Notes: generated by a model not told the origin, from the sequence alone. Positions 33,739 through 44,456 are shown, numbered from the stretch's first letter. The stretch is 64,000 nt of DNA from Excoecaria cochinchinensis (GCA_947683425.1 CANTUQ010000055.1:21384001-21448000); one strand, 5' to 3'. Program-made: numbers and translations.

Positions 33739-34595
33739 TGCTTTACTGGTTTATGTTACTTTGAAATAACTATCAGAATGTGATATCCGATTGATTATGA
33801 TAAGGAATCAGTTTATAGGTATATGAATGTGACTATGAGCTTCAGAATGTATGTCTATTTTAAGTAAGCATGATTTAATATCTAACATGATTATCCGTAC
33901 TTGTCATGTGATTTGTTATAAGTTTCTGAATGCTTTGAAATGATTCGATTGATGTATTTAAGTATATGACTTAAGCATAATTTTGTTATATATATTAGCA
34001 TGTGAACCGAAGCAGTTGTGATGGTAACTATGTAATGATTAACTGTACTTTCTGCATGTTTTGATATGAATGTGAAGTTATGTGATTATGTCTTCAGTAT
34101 CTGCTCTCTGAGTGTTTTTGCATGTTACTTAATATTTAGAGTTGCGCAGCGGTATTGTGATACTCTAAATGTTGTACTTTGGATTTCGAATAGGTTGTGT
34201 GTTTAGCATGTCTAAGTATGTTGGTTAACTAGTAATTCTTAACATGATGGTTTGGTTGTCAGTTCATGCACGGTGCTTAGTTATGTCAATCGCATGCGTA
34301 AAACTCTTGTGACTCTGCCCGGTAAGATGTTATTATTTGTTACCCAAATAGGTTTACCTATGTGATATAGTATGTGGTTCAGCATGATGATGTTTGTAAC
34401 GTGTATTGTATTATGTCTGTTTCAGTCTACTTCTTAACGTAAGTTTATAGATGTGAATGTGAGCTTTCGAATAAATGTCTTTGCTATGCAAGCCTGTTTA
34501 TTGATATGTTATGAATATCCGCATTTGCCATTTGAATGTGTTATGCTTTGACGACCATTGTGAATGGCCGTCCATACTTTTGTGTGTTCTCCCCA

Positions 34596-34633
34596 CTAAG
34601 CGTTATTGCTTAGCACGGATTTCCTTTCCGTGC
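34596..34633 (+). other. Double hairpin of LTR E
   Basis: CTAAGC-GTTATT-GCTTAG (34596-34613) and GCACGG...CCGTGC (34613-34618 with 34628-34633), followed by AGGTGG. Same layout as in A. Confidence 0.82.
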
Positions 34634-35105
34634 AGGTGGCAGGTTTGGTTCTGTTCGAGTCGCGCTTCTGTAAGGTCGGCCACGTAGGAGTTAGAAGTTC
34701 TGTATTTTGTTCAGCTTCTGTATTTCAGCTTTTGTAATTCTGTAGTATTGTATATGTAATTATTATGTTTCGTTCTTGAGTTTTCTTTTGGGAATGTAAT
34801 AGTTAGTATGTTTTTATGTTTAGTTATTCCTTTGTTTTATTATTTCGATTATGCTTCCGTTGAATGGTCATTATGTATGCTTCTGTGTATGCTTCAGCTT
34901 AGTGTCTGTGTGTGCATAAGTGATTGCATGTTCAGTCTGTGCCGCAAGGTAAGGTAAGTTTTTAATTAATCCGTATTGCTGTATGCATGTTATGTATGAA
35001 GTATACTTCCGTGTTATGCGTGTGTATATCTGTATATGTGAGCGTCGTGTAGCGCGTCCGTCGGCGTCCTTCCAACGGGGACGGCGATGGGGGTGTTACA
35101 AAACT

Positions 35106-35340
35106 CATCCTTACTAAGGCAATTTTTGATAACCAAAAAAAATTGTTAAAACGTATATCCATCCCTTCTAGAGCGGCCATTTTTCTAAGGGGAGGCAAAA
35201 ATCATTTTAGGCGAGAGGATATTTTTAACATGTGTAACAATAAAATTGGCACGCATTTAGCATACCTCCATAAAGCTCAACGGGCTAGCAAGCGATTGTA
35301 GAATAAGGGTAGGAAATAGTCATTTACAGAGCTATACAAA
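35106..35340. other. Unassigned sequence, right of LTR E
   Basis: AT-rich continuation of the unassigned block. Contains a GGCGAGAGG word typical of Tat LTRs but no alignable Tat LTR. No gene seen. Confidence 0.45.
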
Positions 35341-35761
35341 GAAAATGTTTCCTAATGGATGGCGACTCTATGATACCTCCTTGTTGCCCAATGTAACATC
35401 CCCTACCCATACCCGTATGAGTCGAGGTGTCACCAAGCAGATACTATACAAATAATATAATTATACATAAACATGCATACTGAATTACAGGATAATTAAA
35501 ATTTTCCTGTGCGGAGGAACATACACACAATTCATCATTTATCAATACAACCCAAAAGCCATTACAATAGTTCCAATCAAACTGGCTAATGCAAAAACTA
35601 TTATTACATGCCCAATATAGAAGTACATAAGCGGAAGCCATTTCGAAATCAATACATAAAAAGAATCATCAATCCACGAATAAAATAAACTCCAAACTCT
35701 AAACCTTGCTGTGTTGGCTTGACTGCAGCGACTCACTCTAAACAAAGCTTCTTAAGTACCT

Positions 35762-35798
35762 GCACGGGTAGACACCGTGCTAAGCGATAAAAGCTTAG
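35762..35798 (-). other. Double hairpin of LTR D
   Basis: GCACGG...CCGTGC (35762-35767 with 35775-35780) and CTAAGC-GATAAAA-GCTTAG (35780-35798). Confidence 0.8.
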
Positions 35799-36026
35799 TG
35801 GGGATTCACACATATTTTATGGACGGCCACTCACAGTGGTCGTCAAGGCATATCACATTCATAATGGCATATACATGATTCATGTCATAATATGTATACA
35901 TATAGGCTCCAATTTATAACCATATATTCAGCATCTCATGTTTATATCCATATCCATATTATCTCATTCAATTATTACTTTTGTATAATCAACGGTAACA
36001 TAACAAATCACATATTAATTAAAGAT

Positions 36027-36349
36027 CCGGCTGACTCATAATAGTGGATAACGAGTATACGCATAGCGATACCTTACGGGTATGAATCGACGTATAGCGA
36101 TACCTTACGGGTACGAATCGAAAACCATATTTATTTTATATTTATAAAACCTTTATAGGGGCCCTTAAACAAGATTCATCATATTAATAAGAATCGCAAG
36201 GATTCAAACACATTTTCTTATAGGGTTCGCGAGGAACCAATCGGGGATCTGATCAGGATCCAAATCATCCATATAATTCATCCATATAGGCTGCAGCTAA
36301 AAGACTCTATTAGGCATGCCTAACTATCCACTGACTTGACTCTAGCAGG
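36027..36349 (-). other. Mini-hairpin cassette of LTR D
   Basis: ATACC-TTACG-GGTAT (36069-36083), a near copy ATACC/GGTAC (36100-36114), GAATC-GCAAG-GATTC (36191-36205), GGTTC-GCGAG-GAACC (36224-36238), GGATC/GATCC (36245-36261) and TTAGGCATGCCTAA (36310-36323), inside the usual outer arms. Confidence 0.85.
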
Positions 36350-36663
36350 TCATGCATAACACAATTCACATTTGTTCAATATGAATATCTATTGAATTTA
36401 ACATGCATAAATTAATTATTTTTAAGCATTACACATTAAGTCAATAAGTTAAGGCATAATAAAAATACAATTATAAGATGTAAAGCATATAAACACATTA
36501 TCTAATTCTGGTCATAAGTATTTGTTCATAAAGCAAATTATGCTTATAGTTTAATTTATGGTTAATTATCATATTTATTAATTCTTCATTATAATAATTT
36601 ATTTAATTCACGGTTAATTTAATTACATAACCTCATTACCTAATTATAAAATAAGTAACATTT

Positions 36664-37440
36664 CTTTCCAACCAGTCCCCAGACACAGGGCAGAATCCGT
36701 TTACTGACTTTACATGCATTTTTGAACAAGTAAACGACATTTTTAAACCAAATGGTTTTCATAACAATTAATCCTCAAGATGTTAACTTTATATGGACAA
36801 AATTTCAGATCGTTTGGAACTGAATTCAGAGAGATATACTCAAATGTTTCTACCCTGCTGCACTGACACACCTGACAATTTTCTCTACTGTAATGGGCGA
36901 TTTTAAAATGGTTAGATTCCGAATTAAATTATGGTTTCTTCTACAAACTTTTAACCACCGATGTTATGGTTCTAACGCAACTGGAATTATGCAATTTGAA
37001 GTTATAAAACTCGATTTATGATAAAAACAATGAGCAAAGGTCAATCTGTGTGCTTTCCAACTAATCCCCAGACACAGGGCAGAATCCGTTTACTGACTTT
37101 AAATGCATTTTTGGACAAGTAAAAGACATTTTCAAACCAAGTGGTCCTCAAAAAAATTACTCCTCAAGATGTTAACTTTATATGGATAAAATTTCAGATC
37201 GTTTGGAGCTGAATTCAGAGAGATATACTCAAATGTTTCTACCCTGCTCCACTGACACACCTGACAATTTTTGCTACTGTAATTGGTGATTTTGAAATGG
37301 TTAGAGTCCGAATTAAATTATGGTTTATTCTACAAAATTTTAGCCACAGATGTTATGGTTCTAACTCAACTGGAATCATGCAATTTAGAGTTGTAAAACT
37401 CGATTTATGCTAAAAACAATGAGCAAAGGTCAATCTGTCC
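36664..37440. repeat. 389-bp tandem duplication in LTR D
   Basis: CTTTCCAAC...CCCCAGACACAGGG starts at 36664 and again at 37053. The copies run in register to CAATCTGT with modest divergence, so the duplication is not very recent. Confidence 0.85.
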
Positions 37441-38452
37441 CTCAAAAACAGATTTACCCTTTGAAATTCAACAACTTCAAATCAACCCATTTTACACCAT
37501 CAATTCACCAAATTTAATCCAAACCATCAAAACACATAAATTAACAATCAAATTCCCAAACAAATCACAAATAATTTCCAAACAAAATCTCAAACCTGAA
37601 TTTTTTTCACTTGATCCCACTAGATCCAACCTTTTCCTTGCCTTTAGAATTTGGAGGAAGCTCAACTAGACATAGATCCACCAAAATTCACAAATATAAA
37701 TCCTCAATTAAAACCCAATGAAAGAGTAAAAGAAATTGAAGAAATAATTGAAATTATATGTTGATCTTATCCACAAAAATGCTAGAATTACTTGATTGTT
37801 TTACCACAAAGGCTTGGATTAAATTTTAGAATTTTTAGATGATAGGAATTGAAGAAGAAAAGGATGAAGAAGGTGAAGAAGAAGATGAAGGAAATGAAGA
37901 ATAGGATGAAGAATATGATGAAGAAGAAGAGAATGAAGGGAAAGAAGTGATTTACGGGAAATGAAGAAATTCTCCATTTCATGTACATTTCATGTGCATT
38001 TTCTTTTACCTAACTTTTGCCACGTGTCACTTCCTCATTAGTGCAAACCAATTACTCACACCCAACTCTCATACACTTACACACACTCAAAATATCTCCA
38101 CTTAACACATCCTACTAGTGTGTGAGTAAAACACACAATAAAGCCCTCTAATAATGCACTCCACATAGGTATGAGCATCCACACACTATAAAATCCCATA
38201 AGATTCCTTATACTATGCTACACTCTTCCACACCCAATCACTACTCCCTTACTCATATCCAACAATGGTATATGCATGCACACACAAATATTTCTCAACT
38301 AATTCACACCTTACTAATATATGTGCACCCACATATTAAAATAACCCTTATAACATGCACTATACCCAAAATACCCTTGTTATATACCAAAATACATACA
38401 AATGTACACATATGCATGATTTATACTACTAGGGGGTAATTGGGGTGTGACA

Positions 38453-38567
38453 CCCAACATAGACGCACTTGCGATTTATCGCAAGCTATCAACGGACCCA
38501 CAAATGCCCCGATCGCCCACGTGCGGGCGATCGAAAGGGCGGCGTTCGGGATCCGGCGCGCATCACA
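38453..38567 (+). repeat. End of C 5' LTR
   Basis: Matches the last 110 bp of the 3' LTR. Two strong hairpins: CTTGCGAT-TT-ATCGCAAG (about 38,467-38,484) and CGATCGCCC-ACGTGC-GGGCGATCG (about 38,509-38,532), just upstream of the primer site. The 3' LTR has one substitution in the second arm. Confidence 0.85.
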
Positions 38568-38568
38568 G

Positions 38569-38586
38569 TGGCGACTCCGCTGGGGA
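38569..38586 (+). other. Primer-binding site of C
   Basis: TGGCGACTCCGCTGGGGA, one base after the LTR end. The complementary 3' end (TCCCCAGCGGAGTCGCCA) resembles plant tRNA-Arg, the primer reported for Ogre elements. Attribution from memory of tRNA sequences. Confidence 0.75.
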
Positions 38587-39195
38587 TGTTTATGGTTCGA
38601 GATTTCGATTCGAAAATACATCTTTTAACATTTTTGATTAAAATTTAATTCATAAATTCACCTTCTCTCAAATTTGCATTTGCATATCATTAGAGCCTTA
38701 GAATACGCTAGTTTGGTCCCTCTTTTAGCCCCGGTGCGTTCCTGAAGCACCTCCTCATTTTCACTCAATTTGGGGAAGTGTTAAGGATAATCACCAGCCC
38801 AAGCCACGTACCTTAATGGTATATCAAAATGATGACCCGATCGGTCGCTATGCTCGTGATGAGATAGACCTGTCGGCAGGGATCATGCTTGGGTAGCCTT
38901 AAAGTAACATCTCCCTTGTCCAAAGCTCATATAATGGCCATAGCTACTTTCCACAGGTGATATGAACCCTAATTCCATGCTTGCTGTATGGATCCTCATG
39001 TATTGGGTGAGTCCAGATGTCTCGCTTGGTAACCTAGCCAAAGGCTTCCATGCCCCGGTAGGGCCATGTCGAAATTTGTGGAACGTCTAAATACATGACG
39101 ATCACTATCCATCCGCTTGTACATTAGTATAGGAGTATTATGCTGTCGGTTTTTCACCGCGCACCATACGTGTCCATTGGGTTCCACGTTAATCC
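38587..39195 (+). other. C 5' leader, non-coding
   Basis: About 600 bp with no gene. G has the matching leader on its strand at 63,180-63,735 (GGGGAAGTGTTAAGGATAAT and CGATCGGTCG-type blocks). G lacks the first part, including the primer site. Confidence 0.7.
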
Positions 39196-40929
39196 ATGGA
39201 TCAAGCCCACCTAGGAAAGAGACCGCACTACCACGTGTGTGGGAGATATAAGGTTGGAAGGATCTATCTGCTTGCATGTGTTTGTCTATGTTGCATCAGC
39301 ACGAGCATGCATTGCATTTTAATCATGCACCATCTTAACAATTTTTGCATTTCAGCCATCATAGATTCTCCTGGGTGGTCTAGAGGTCCCGACGGACGGT
39401 TAAGAAGGACGCCGCTTTTGGGGTTAAGAGAGTTAGTGTTGGATCAGAGTTCAGATTCAATCTCAGAAAATAGTGTGGGGTTTTCTCTCGAATCATCAAC
39501 AGAAGTAAGCATGGCTAATCAATTAAATAAGTCTGATGCAACCCGGGAAATAATTGCTGAGGAGGTAGGAAAGAGGATGGAGGAATTTGAAGCCCGTATG
39601 ATTGCAATGATGGGCAATCTTGCCACCACAATAGCTTGGCAACAAGCTGCTGCTGCCCCTATCCGAGTACTAGCTGAACAAGAGGTTGTAAGAGAAGAGC
39701 GTCCTGCTGCAGTTAACCAACCAATGGTTGACCCGCCTGTTGTTGAGCAAAGAGTGCCTGCACCTATTGAGCGCAGAGAGGGCCCCAGGTCTGAAGCTGA
39801 GTTTGGGGGAGATGAGCTAGAGGAGCATACAGTAGCTAAAGAGAAGTCACCGAAACTGGATGAGGCAATGTGGAGGAAAATGGAAGAGAGATTTGAGGCC
39901 ATGGCAAGGATGATGACCGTGGGAAAAGGAATGAACCCAGAAGACCGAGAGCTAGATGGGGATGACTTGATTCCCCAGAATTTTAAGATGCCGGATATTC
40001 CCAAATTTGATGGCACCTCTGATCCTACCGCACACATCAAGCAATACTCGCTGGTCATGAAGGGAACGACCTTAACAAGAAAGCAAAAGATAGAGTATTT
40101 CTGCTTGAGTCTCACAGGAGCTGCTATTGATTGGTACCATGGGCTTAAGAGGAGGTCCAAGGAGGATTGGGACTTGCTAACCGAAGAGTTCCTTAAGCAG
40201 TACGATTGCAGTACCCGGATGGAAGTCCCTTTGAAAGATCTCGAGTTGCTACAACAGAAGGCTGGGGAGTCCTTCCACGAGTACCTTACTCGGTGGAGAA
40301 ACCGGGTTATGGAGATGAAACGCAAACCGGACACTTCTGATCAGATCCGGCTGTTCATTCGAAATACCAGCCCCTACTTGAGAGATGGATTGAAAATGAA
40401 GGGACTGAAAGACTGGGAATCCCTGAAGGATATCGCCATAGAAGCAGAGGGAGAATATTTAGCCAAGAGGGCAAACAGCGAGTCCTATGCCAGGAAGGGA
40501 TACAGCCATCAAGGGACAGCCAAGCCAGCAAGTTCCAGCAGTGGTAACAGAGTTGGGAAGACTGCCGAGGTGTCTGCAACTGGGGTAAATAAGAGGTATT
40601 TCTCCAACTTGGGTAGGCCTTTATCATGGGTACTAAAGAGGCTAATAAAAGAAGGAAAACTACGGCCCCTATCACCTAGGCCGGCCAAGACCCAAGGACA
40701 GCCAGGGCACAAAGAGAATGAATACTGCGCATTCCACCAACATACCGGGCATTTGACGGATGATTGTATAACACTAAGACATCGGGTCCAAGATCTAATT
40801 GACAGCAAGCAGATCACCGATCCTGAGCAGAGGGAAAGCAAGAAGAAGTCCGGTTATAATGCAGTGCCACCTCCAGTCTTTATGATTGGATCGAGCCTAT
40901 CAGAATGGTATGTGATGCAAGACCTATAA
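39196..40929 (+). CDS. gag: Gag polyprotein of Tat element C
   Basis: An intact 577-codon frame for the structural protein. The true start may be internal: residue 106 begins MANQLNKSD, while similarity to G already starts at MHHLNN (39,325). Residues 106-265 are Glu-rich with coiled-coil character. The retrotransposon gag domain spans about 265-430 (MPDIPKFDGTSDPTAHIKQY, LTGAAIDWYHGL, F-H-E-Y-L-T-R-W-R-N-R). The nucleic-acid knuckle CAFHQHTGHLTDDC at 511-524 is CX2HX4HX4C, the Tat/Ogre form. The frame ends in two consecutive stops (TAA TGA at 40927-40932), and the protease frame follows in the same register, so gag and pol are separated by stops here. Best-preserved Tat gag of the window. 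Confidence 0.9.
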   Translation: MDQAHLGKRPHYHVCGRYKVGRIYLLACVCLCCISTSMHCILIMHHLNNFCISAIIDSPGWSRGPDGRLRRTPLLGLRELVLDQSSDSISENSVGFSLESSTEVSMANQLNKSDATREIIAEEVGKRMEEFEARMIAMMGNLATTIAWQQAAAAPIRVLAEQEVVREERPAAVNQPMVDPPVVEQRVPAPIERREGPRSEAEFGGDELEEHTVAKEKSPKLDEAMWRKMEERFEAMARMMTVGKGMNPEDRELDGDDLIPQNFKMPDIPKFDGTSDPTAHIKQYSLVMKGTTLTRKQKIEYFCLSLTGAAIDWYHGLKRRSKEDWDLLTEEFLKQYDCSTRMEVPLKDLELLQQKAGESFHEYLTRWRNRVMEMKRKPDTSDQIRLFIRNTSPYLRDGLKMKGLKDWESLKDIAIEAEGEYLAKRANSESYARKGYSHQGTAKPASSSSGNRVGKTAEVSATGVNKRYFSNLGRPLSWVLKRLIKEGKLRPLSPRPAKTQGQPGHKENEYCAFHQHTGHLTDDCITLRHRVQDLIDSKQITDPEQRESKKKSGYNAVPPPVFMIGSSLSEWYVMQDL

Positions 40930-40962
40930 TGAAATGAGTATGTCACTATTACTCGCCCTGCA

Positions 40963-41952
40963 GTGGATGGAGAAGGGGTTTCCGTGGCAGCAATAGACTG
41001 TTGGTCCACTAGTGAGAGTGGAGATGATGAAGATGAGAAAAAAGGAGAGTTTACGGATCCGTGGGATTCAGAGGAAGAAGAAAGAGTAAAAGCAGTAACA
41101 AGAAGTGGGAGGGTCATTCCAGAAGCCGAGAAGCAGCAGGACCCAGCACAAGCAATCGCAGAGAAGGAGCCAGAAGAAAATTCAATATTGAAGCAACTAA
41201 AAAAGACCACGGCTCAGATATCTATTTGGGACCTCTTGAGACAGTCCCCCTCTCACCGACAGAAGTTAGTTGAAGCATTGAGTGTATCCACCGTAGCAAC
41301 TACAATCTCTCCATCCGAGCTTTTAGACCTTGTAAAGGGGGGATCCGGGGAGAAGTTGGTTTTTTCTGATGCAGACCTACCAACAGAGGGTCGCAGCCAC
41401 AACCGACCTTTGTACATCAAGGCACAGATCAATGGTAAACACACCGCTTGCGTCATGGTCGATGACGGGTCGTCAATAAATGTTTGCCCTTTGGTAGCGC
41501 TTCAGGCCTTCGGGATGGATGAGAGTATGTTAAGCAAATCTGACCTGACCATCACTGCCTACGACAATTCTAGGAGGCAAGCATTGGGAACTTTCAAAGA
41601 TTTGGTAAAGACGGGGCCTATTGAGACAGAAACGGATTTTGTGGTTCTACCGATCCCAGCAAACTTCCCAGCTCTGCTTGGAAGACCGTGGTTCCATAAG
41701 TTAGGAGGAGTGCCATCTACCTTACACCAGATAATTAAGATACCTCATGAAGGAGAGGTAGTGACCATTAAAGCAGCAAGAGACAACCAAGTGTCAGCTT
41801 TGGAGATCTCTAATCAGCCATTCAGTGGCTTTCATGTATCAGTGATCGGAGAAGAGCAAAGCTTAGAAGGTAGCCCTCAAGTGGTGAATATGCTGAAAAA
41901 GATGCACTTCCTCCCAGGGGCTGGTTTGGGAAAAGAGTCACAAGGACTGTAG
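40963..41952 (+). pseudogene. pol: C pol: protease and G-patch-like region
   Basis: In the gag register. Acidic linker (S-G-D-D-E-D-E-K-K), K-Q-L-K-K-T-T-A-Q-I-S-I-W-D block, then an aspartic protease with ACVMVDDGSSINVCP (D-D-G-S-S) and LPIPANFPALLGRPWFHKLG. After it comes a Gly-rich block M-H-F-L-P-G-A-G-L-G-K-E-S-Q-G resembling a G-patch. Stopped by TAG at 41950-41952 where H has CAG (Gln), a C to T change. The frame continues beyond. Confidence 0.88.
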
Positions 41953-41991
41953 GATGCTATCACTACACGTGGTCAAAAAGATCGAAAGGGG

Positions 41992-42390
41992 TTGGGCTAC
42001 AAAGGAAAATATGGTAAGAAGAAAGTGTCAGGGAATATTCCCCATATTTCGGAGAGCTTTGTGCCATCGTTATCGATTTGTGCTTACACCGGAGAAGAAG
42101 AGCCGCAGTGGGTAGATGGGAAGATTACCCCGGGTTTTGAAATTTTCAATGATGTCTTTGATTGGGAAATCGGAGTTGTTAAAGCTGTAGAGAACTTTTG
42201 GGATGAGGAGATTATGACCCAATGCAGCATCTGGGATAGAGATGAATCCGAAGAGATTGTAACTGATAAGCTGTTAGCCACCAGACTTAAGGGGAAGGAG
42301 AAGATAGTGGAACCAGAGCCAAAGAGTGAAGATCTCAAGATTTCACCAAGCCAGGAAGCCAAAGCACAGTCAGCTGCAGCATCGGCGTTG
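41992..42390 (+). pseudogene. pol: C pol: protease-RT linker, then deletion junction
   Basis: Same register. G-L-G-Y-K-G block and acidic linker (E-E-E-P-Q-W-V-D-G, F-D-W-E-I-G-V-V) collinear with H residues 238-370. At about 42,388-42,396 it jumps to integrase sequence, with RT and RNase H regions absent. The open frame runs on out of frame to 42459, but those last residues are not native. Confidence 0.85.
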
Positions 42391-42395
42391 ACTGA

Positions 42396-43336
42396 AGCAA
42401 TGCCAGTTATGCCAACAGTACGCGAATTTGAGGCATGTGCCAGTTTCAGAGTTATATAACTTAACATTTCCATGGCCATTTGCAGTATGGGGAATAGACA
42501 TCATAGGCAAAATCCATCCCAGGGCATCCAATGGGCACAGATACATCATAGTCGCAATCGACTATTTTACCAAATGGGTCGAGGCAGAATCCTTCAAGAA
42601 GATTGACGCAAGGGACATGGCCAAGTTCATAGAGAGGAATTTGATCTGCAGGTATGGCCTCCCTCATCACATAGTGTCCGAAAATGGGGTGCAGTTCATG
42701 GGAGAAACCAGAAAACTTCTCGAGAAGTATAGTGTCAAGCATCATAAATCCTCTCCCTACCGACCGCAAGCGAATGGGGCAGTAGAGGCCGCAAATAAGA
42801 ATATAAAGAAGATCCTGTCAAAGATAGTCCAAACTTACAAGGACTGGGCTAAAAAGTTACCCTTTGCCCTGTGGGGATACAGAACGACGGTGAGGATGTC
42901 TACAGGCACTACACCATTTTCCCTGGTATACGGAACAGAAGCAGTGTTGCCGGTAGAGATAGAGCTTAAATCGCTAAGGGTGGTCATGGAAGCCCAAATC
43001 CCGGAGGCCGAATGGGCGCAGCAGAGGCTACAGCACTTGAATTTACTGGATGAGAGTAGGCTTAAAGCTTATTATCATAATCAGATTTACCAGAAGAGAT
43101 TGGCAAGGACTTTCGGAAAGAAGGTGAGAAAGCATCCGTTAAAAGAAGGGGACTTGGTGTTCAAGCAGATGAGGCCAGGCATACAAGATATTAGAGGGAA
43201 ATTCAGACCTACCTAGGAAGGGCCGTATATCCTTAAGAAGCTGCTGTCCAAGGGAGCTGCAATCTTGTCGGATAGTGATGGGAACAAATTCAAAGAACCG
43301 ATCAATGTCGACAGACTCAAAAGGTTCCACGGCTAA
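42396..43336 (+). pseudogene. pol: C integrase, truncated at the N-terminus
   Basis: Starts at the CQLCQQYANLR block, so only the end of the zinc site is left. Catalytic core: WGIDIIGKIHP (Asp), HHIVSENGVQF, QANGAVEAANKN (Glu). The second position reads SENG where H has SDNG, so the catalytic Asp is Glu. A TAG near 43,214 replaces the Trp codon of FRPTWEGP. The frame otherwise goes on to the stop at 43334-43336. Not functional. Confidence 0.9.
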
Positions 43337-44456
43337 AGACCAAAATAAAAAGAAGAGAATAAAAAGCCCTGCAAGTCGAAAACCGAAAAGAGGCGGCTGT
43401 GCTAAAATTGGGCGCCTCGACAGGGTGAAAATCGAAAAAAGGCATCCTGTTCAAAAATTAGAGGCATCAGAGAAAATATTTAATCGAGAAAACCCGAGAG
43501 GGCCGATTAATAACAGGAGTTTGATGCTGACAAAACCCACTCCGAGATTAGGTGTAGTCATATGCTTTTGAATTCTTGTCAAATGAAAATCATGTATGAT
43601 GAAATCATATAGAAATGTACACAATTTTGCAATGAATAAAAGAATACATTTTCATTGATCTTTCAGTTCTGTCTTAAAAAGAAATATACCAATTGTTCAT
43701 CTAATGATTATTGCTCAGTCCCTTCATTGGATATGTGCTATTTGCTCTTAACAGAAGCTTTGGTGATAAAATAAAACAAAAAAAAAAACAAAACAAAACA
43801 AAGAAGGCCGTTAGAGATGAAAACCGTGACTGGCTCTCTAAGCAAAAGTTAGGCCAAAGGGTAGGGTGAAAACCTGGAAATAGGCAGTCTGCCCTACAAA
43901 AAATATAAATATAAAATAAACAAAAGCCGCTGGATTGGGTTGGGTCCATTCCAGGCAAAAGTTAGGCAAAGGGTTGTGTGAAAATCCCATAAGGGACGCA
44001 TTTCCCGCAAAGAAAAGCTAGTGTGAAAATCCACAAGGGACGAACTACCTTTAAAACAATGACGTTCAATGCCTAGAGCGATAAGGCGGCGTTACTTTAG
44101 ATGATCTTCTTTCAATCAGGTAACATACAATACAGAACATGAAACAGAATCCCGGGTAAATGATCATTGACCAGGGGGGGCAAGGATATATACCGGACGT
44201 CTCTTTCAGAAAACTTGTCGACGATCTTCAGGTTTCAGGGGGCATTTTAGAGCAGGAAGGCTACAACCTCAGCGAACCATGGACCACCTAGGGCACAGTC
44301 TATACATTGTTGCAAGCATTTGCATTCCATATCATGCACACGTGATTTCTTGTATATTCCTATGTATACAATCTTGCAGGAGAAATCGGCGGGGAACACC
44401 AACAAAAGCCGAGTGACGACACCAGTCCAAACATCTAAAGGAGCACAGTTCCAAAA
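43337..44456 (+). other. C 3' UTR, first part
   Basis: Non-coding. Contains six diverged copies of a GTGAAAA(C/T)C motif followed by purines (near 43,385, 43,420, 43,820, 43,866, 43,978, 44,021). Collinear with H 51,100-52,225 on the other strand. Open frames here have no domain. Confidence 0.75.

Larger units (their letters stand above)
31207..35100 (+). mobile_element. Solo LTR E (Tekay-type, 3.9 kb)
   Basis: 3894 bp from TGTCACACCCC to GTGTTACA with AAACT at 31202-31206 and 35101-35105. No coding domains. In sense order it has a purine-rich tract (31,460-31,510), a GTCAC/GTGAC hairpin field (32,296-32,690), the cassette (33,430-33,738) and the double hairpin (34,596-34,633). It is the longest LTR here and gives the clearest view of the cassette. 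Confidence 0.9.
35392..38452 (-). mobile_element. Solo LTR D (Tekay-type), inserted in C 5' LTR
   Basis: 3061 bp from TGTAACATCCC to GTGTGACA, flanked by CCCAA (35387-35391, 38453-38457). No coding domain. Double hairpin 35762-35798 and cassette 36027-36349, but no GTCAC field. In its place is a 389-bp tandem duplication (36,664-37,440). The GAA/GAT-rich tract at 37,840-37,950 corresponds to the purine tracts of the other LTRs. Confidence 0.9.

Noticed and set aside
37788..37988. Phe/Ile-rich 66-codon membrane-like peptide
   Set aside because: It is the translation of a GAA/GAT-rich tract in LTR D, low-complexity on the opposite strand.
39519..40334. 271-codon frame on the minus strand opposite C gag
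   Set aside because: Antisense shadow of gag. No domain and no homologue in the other Tat copies.
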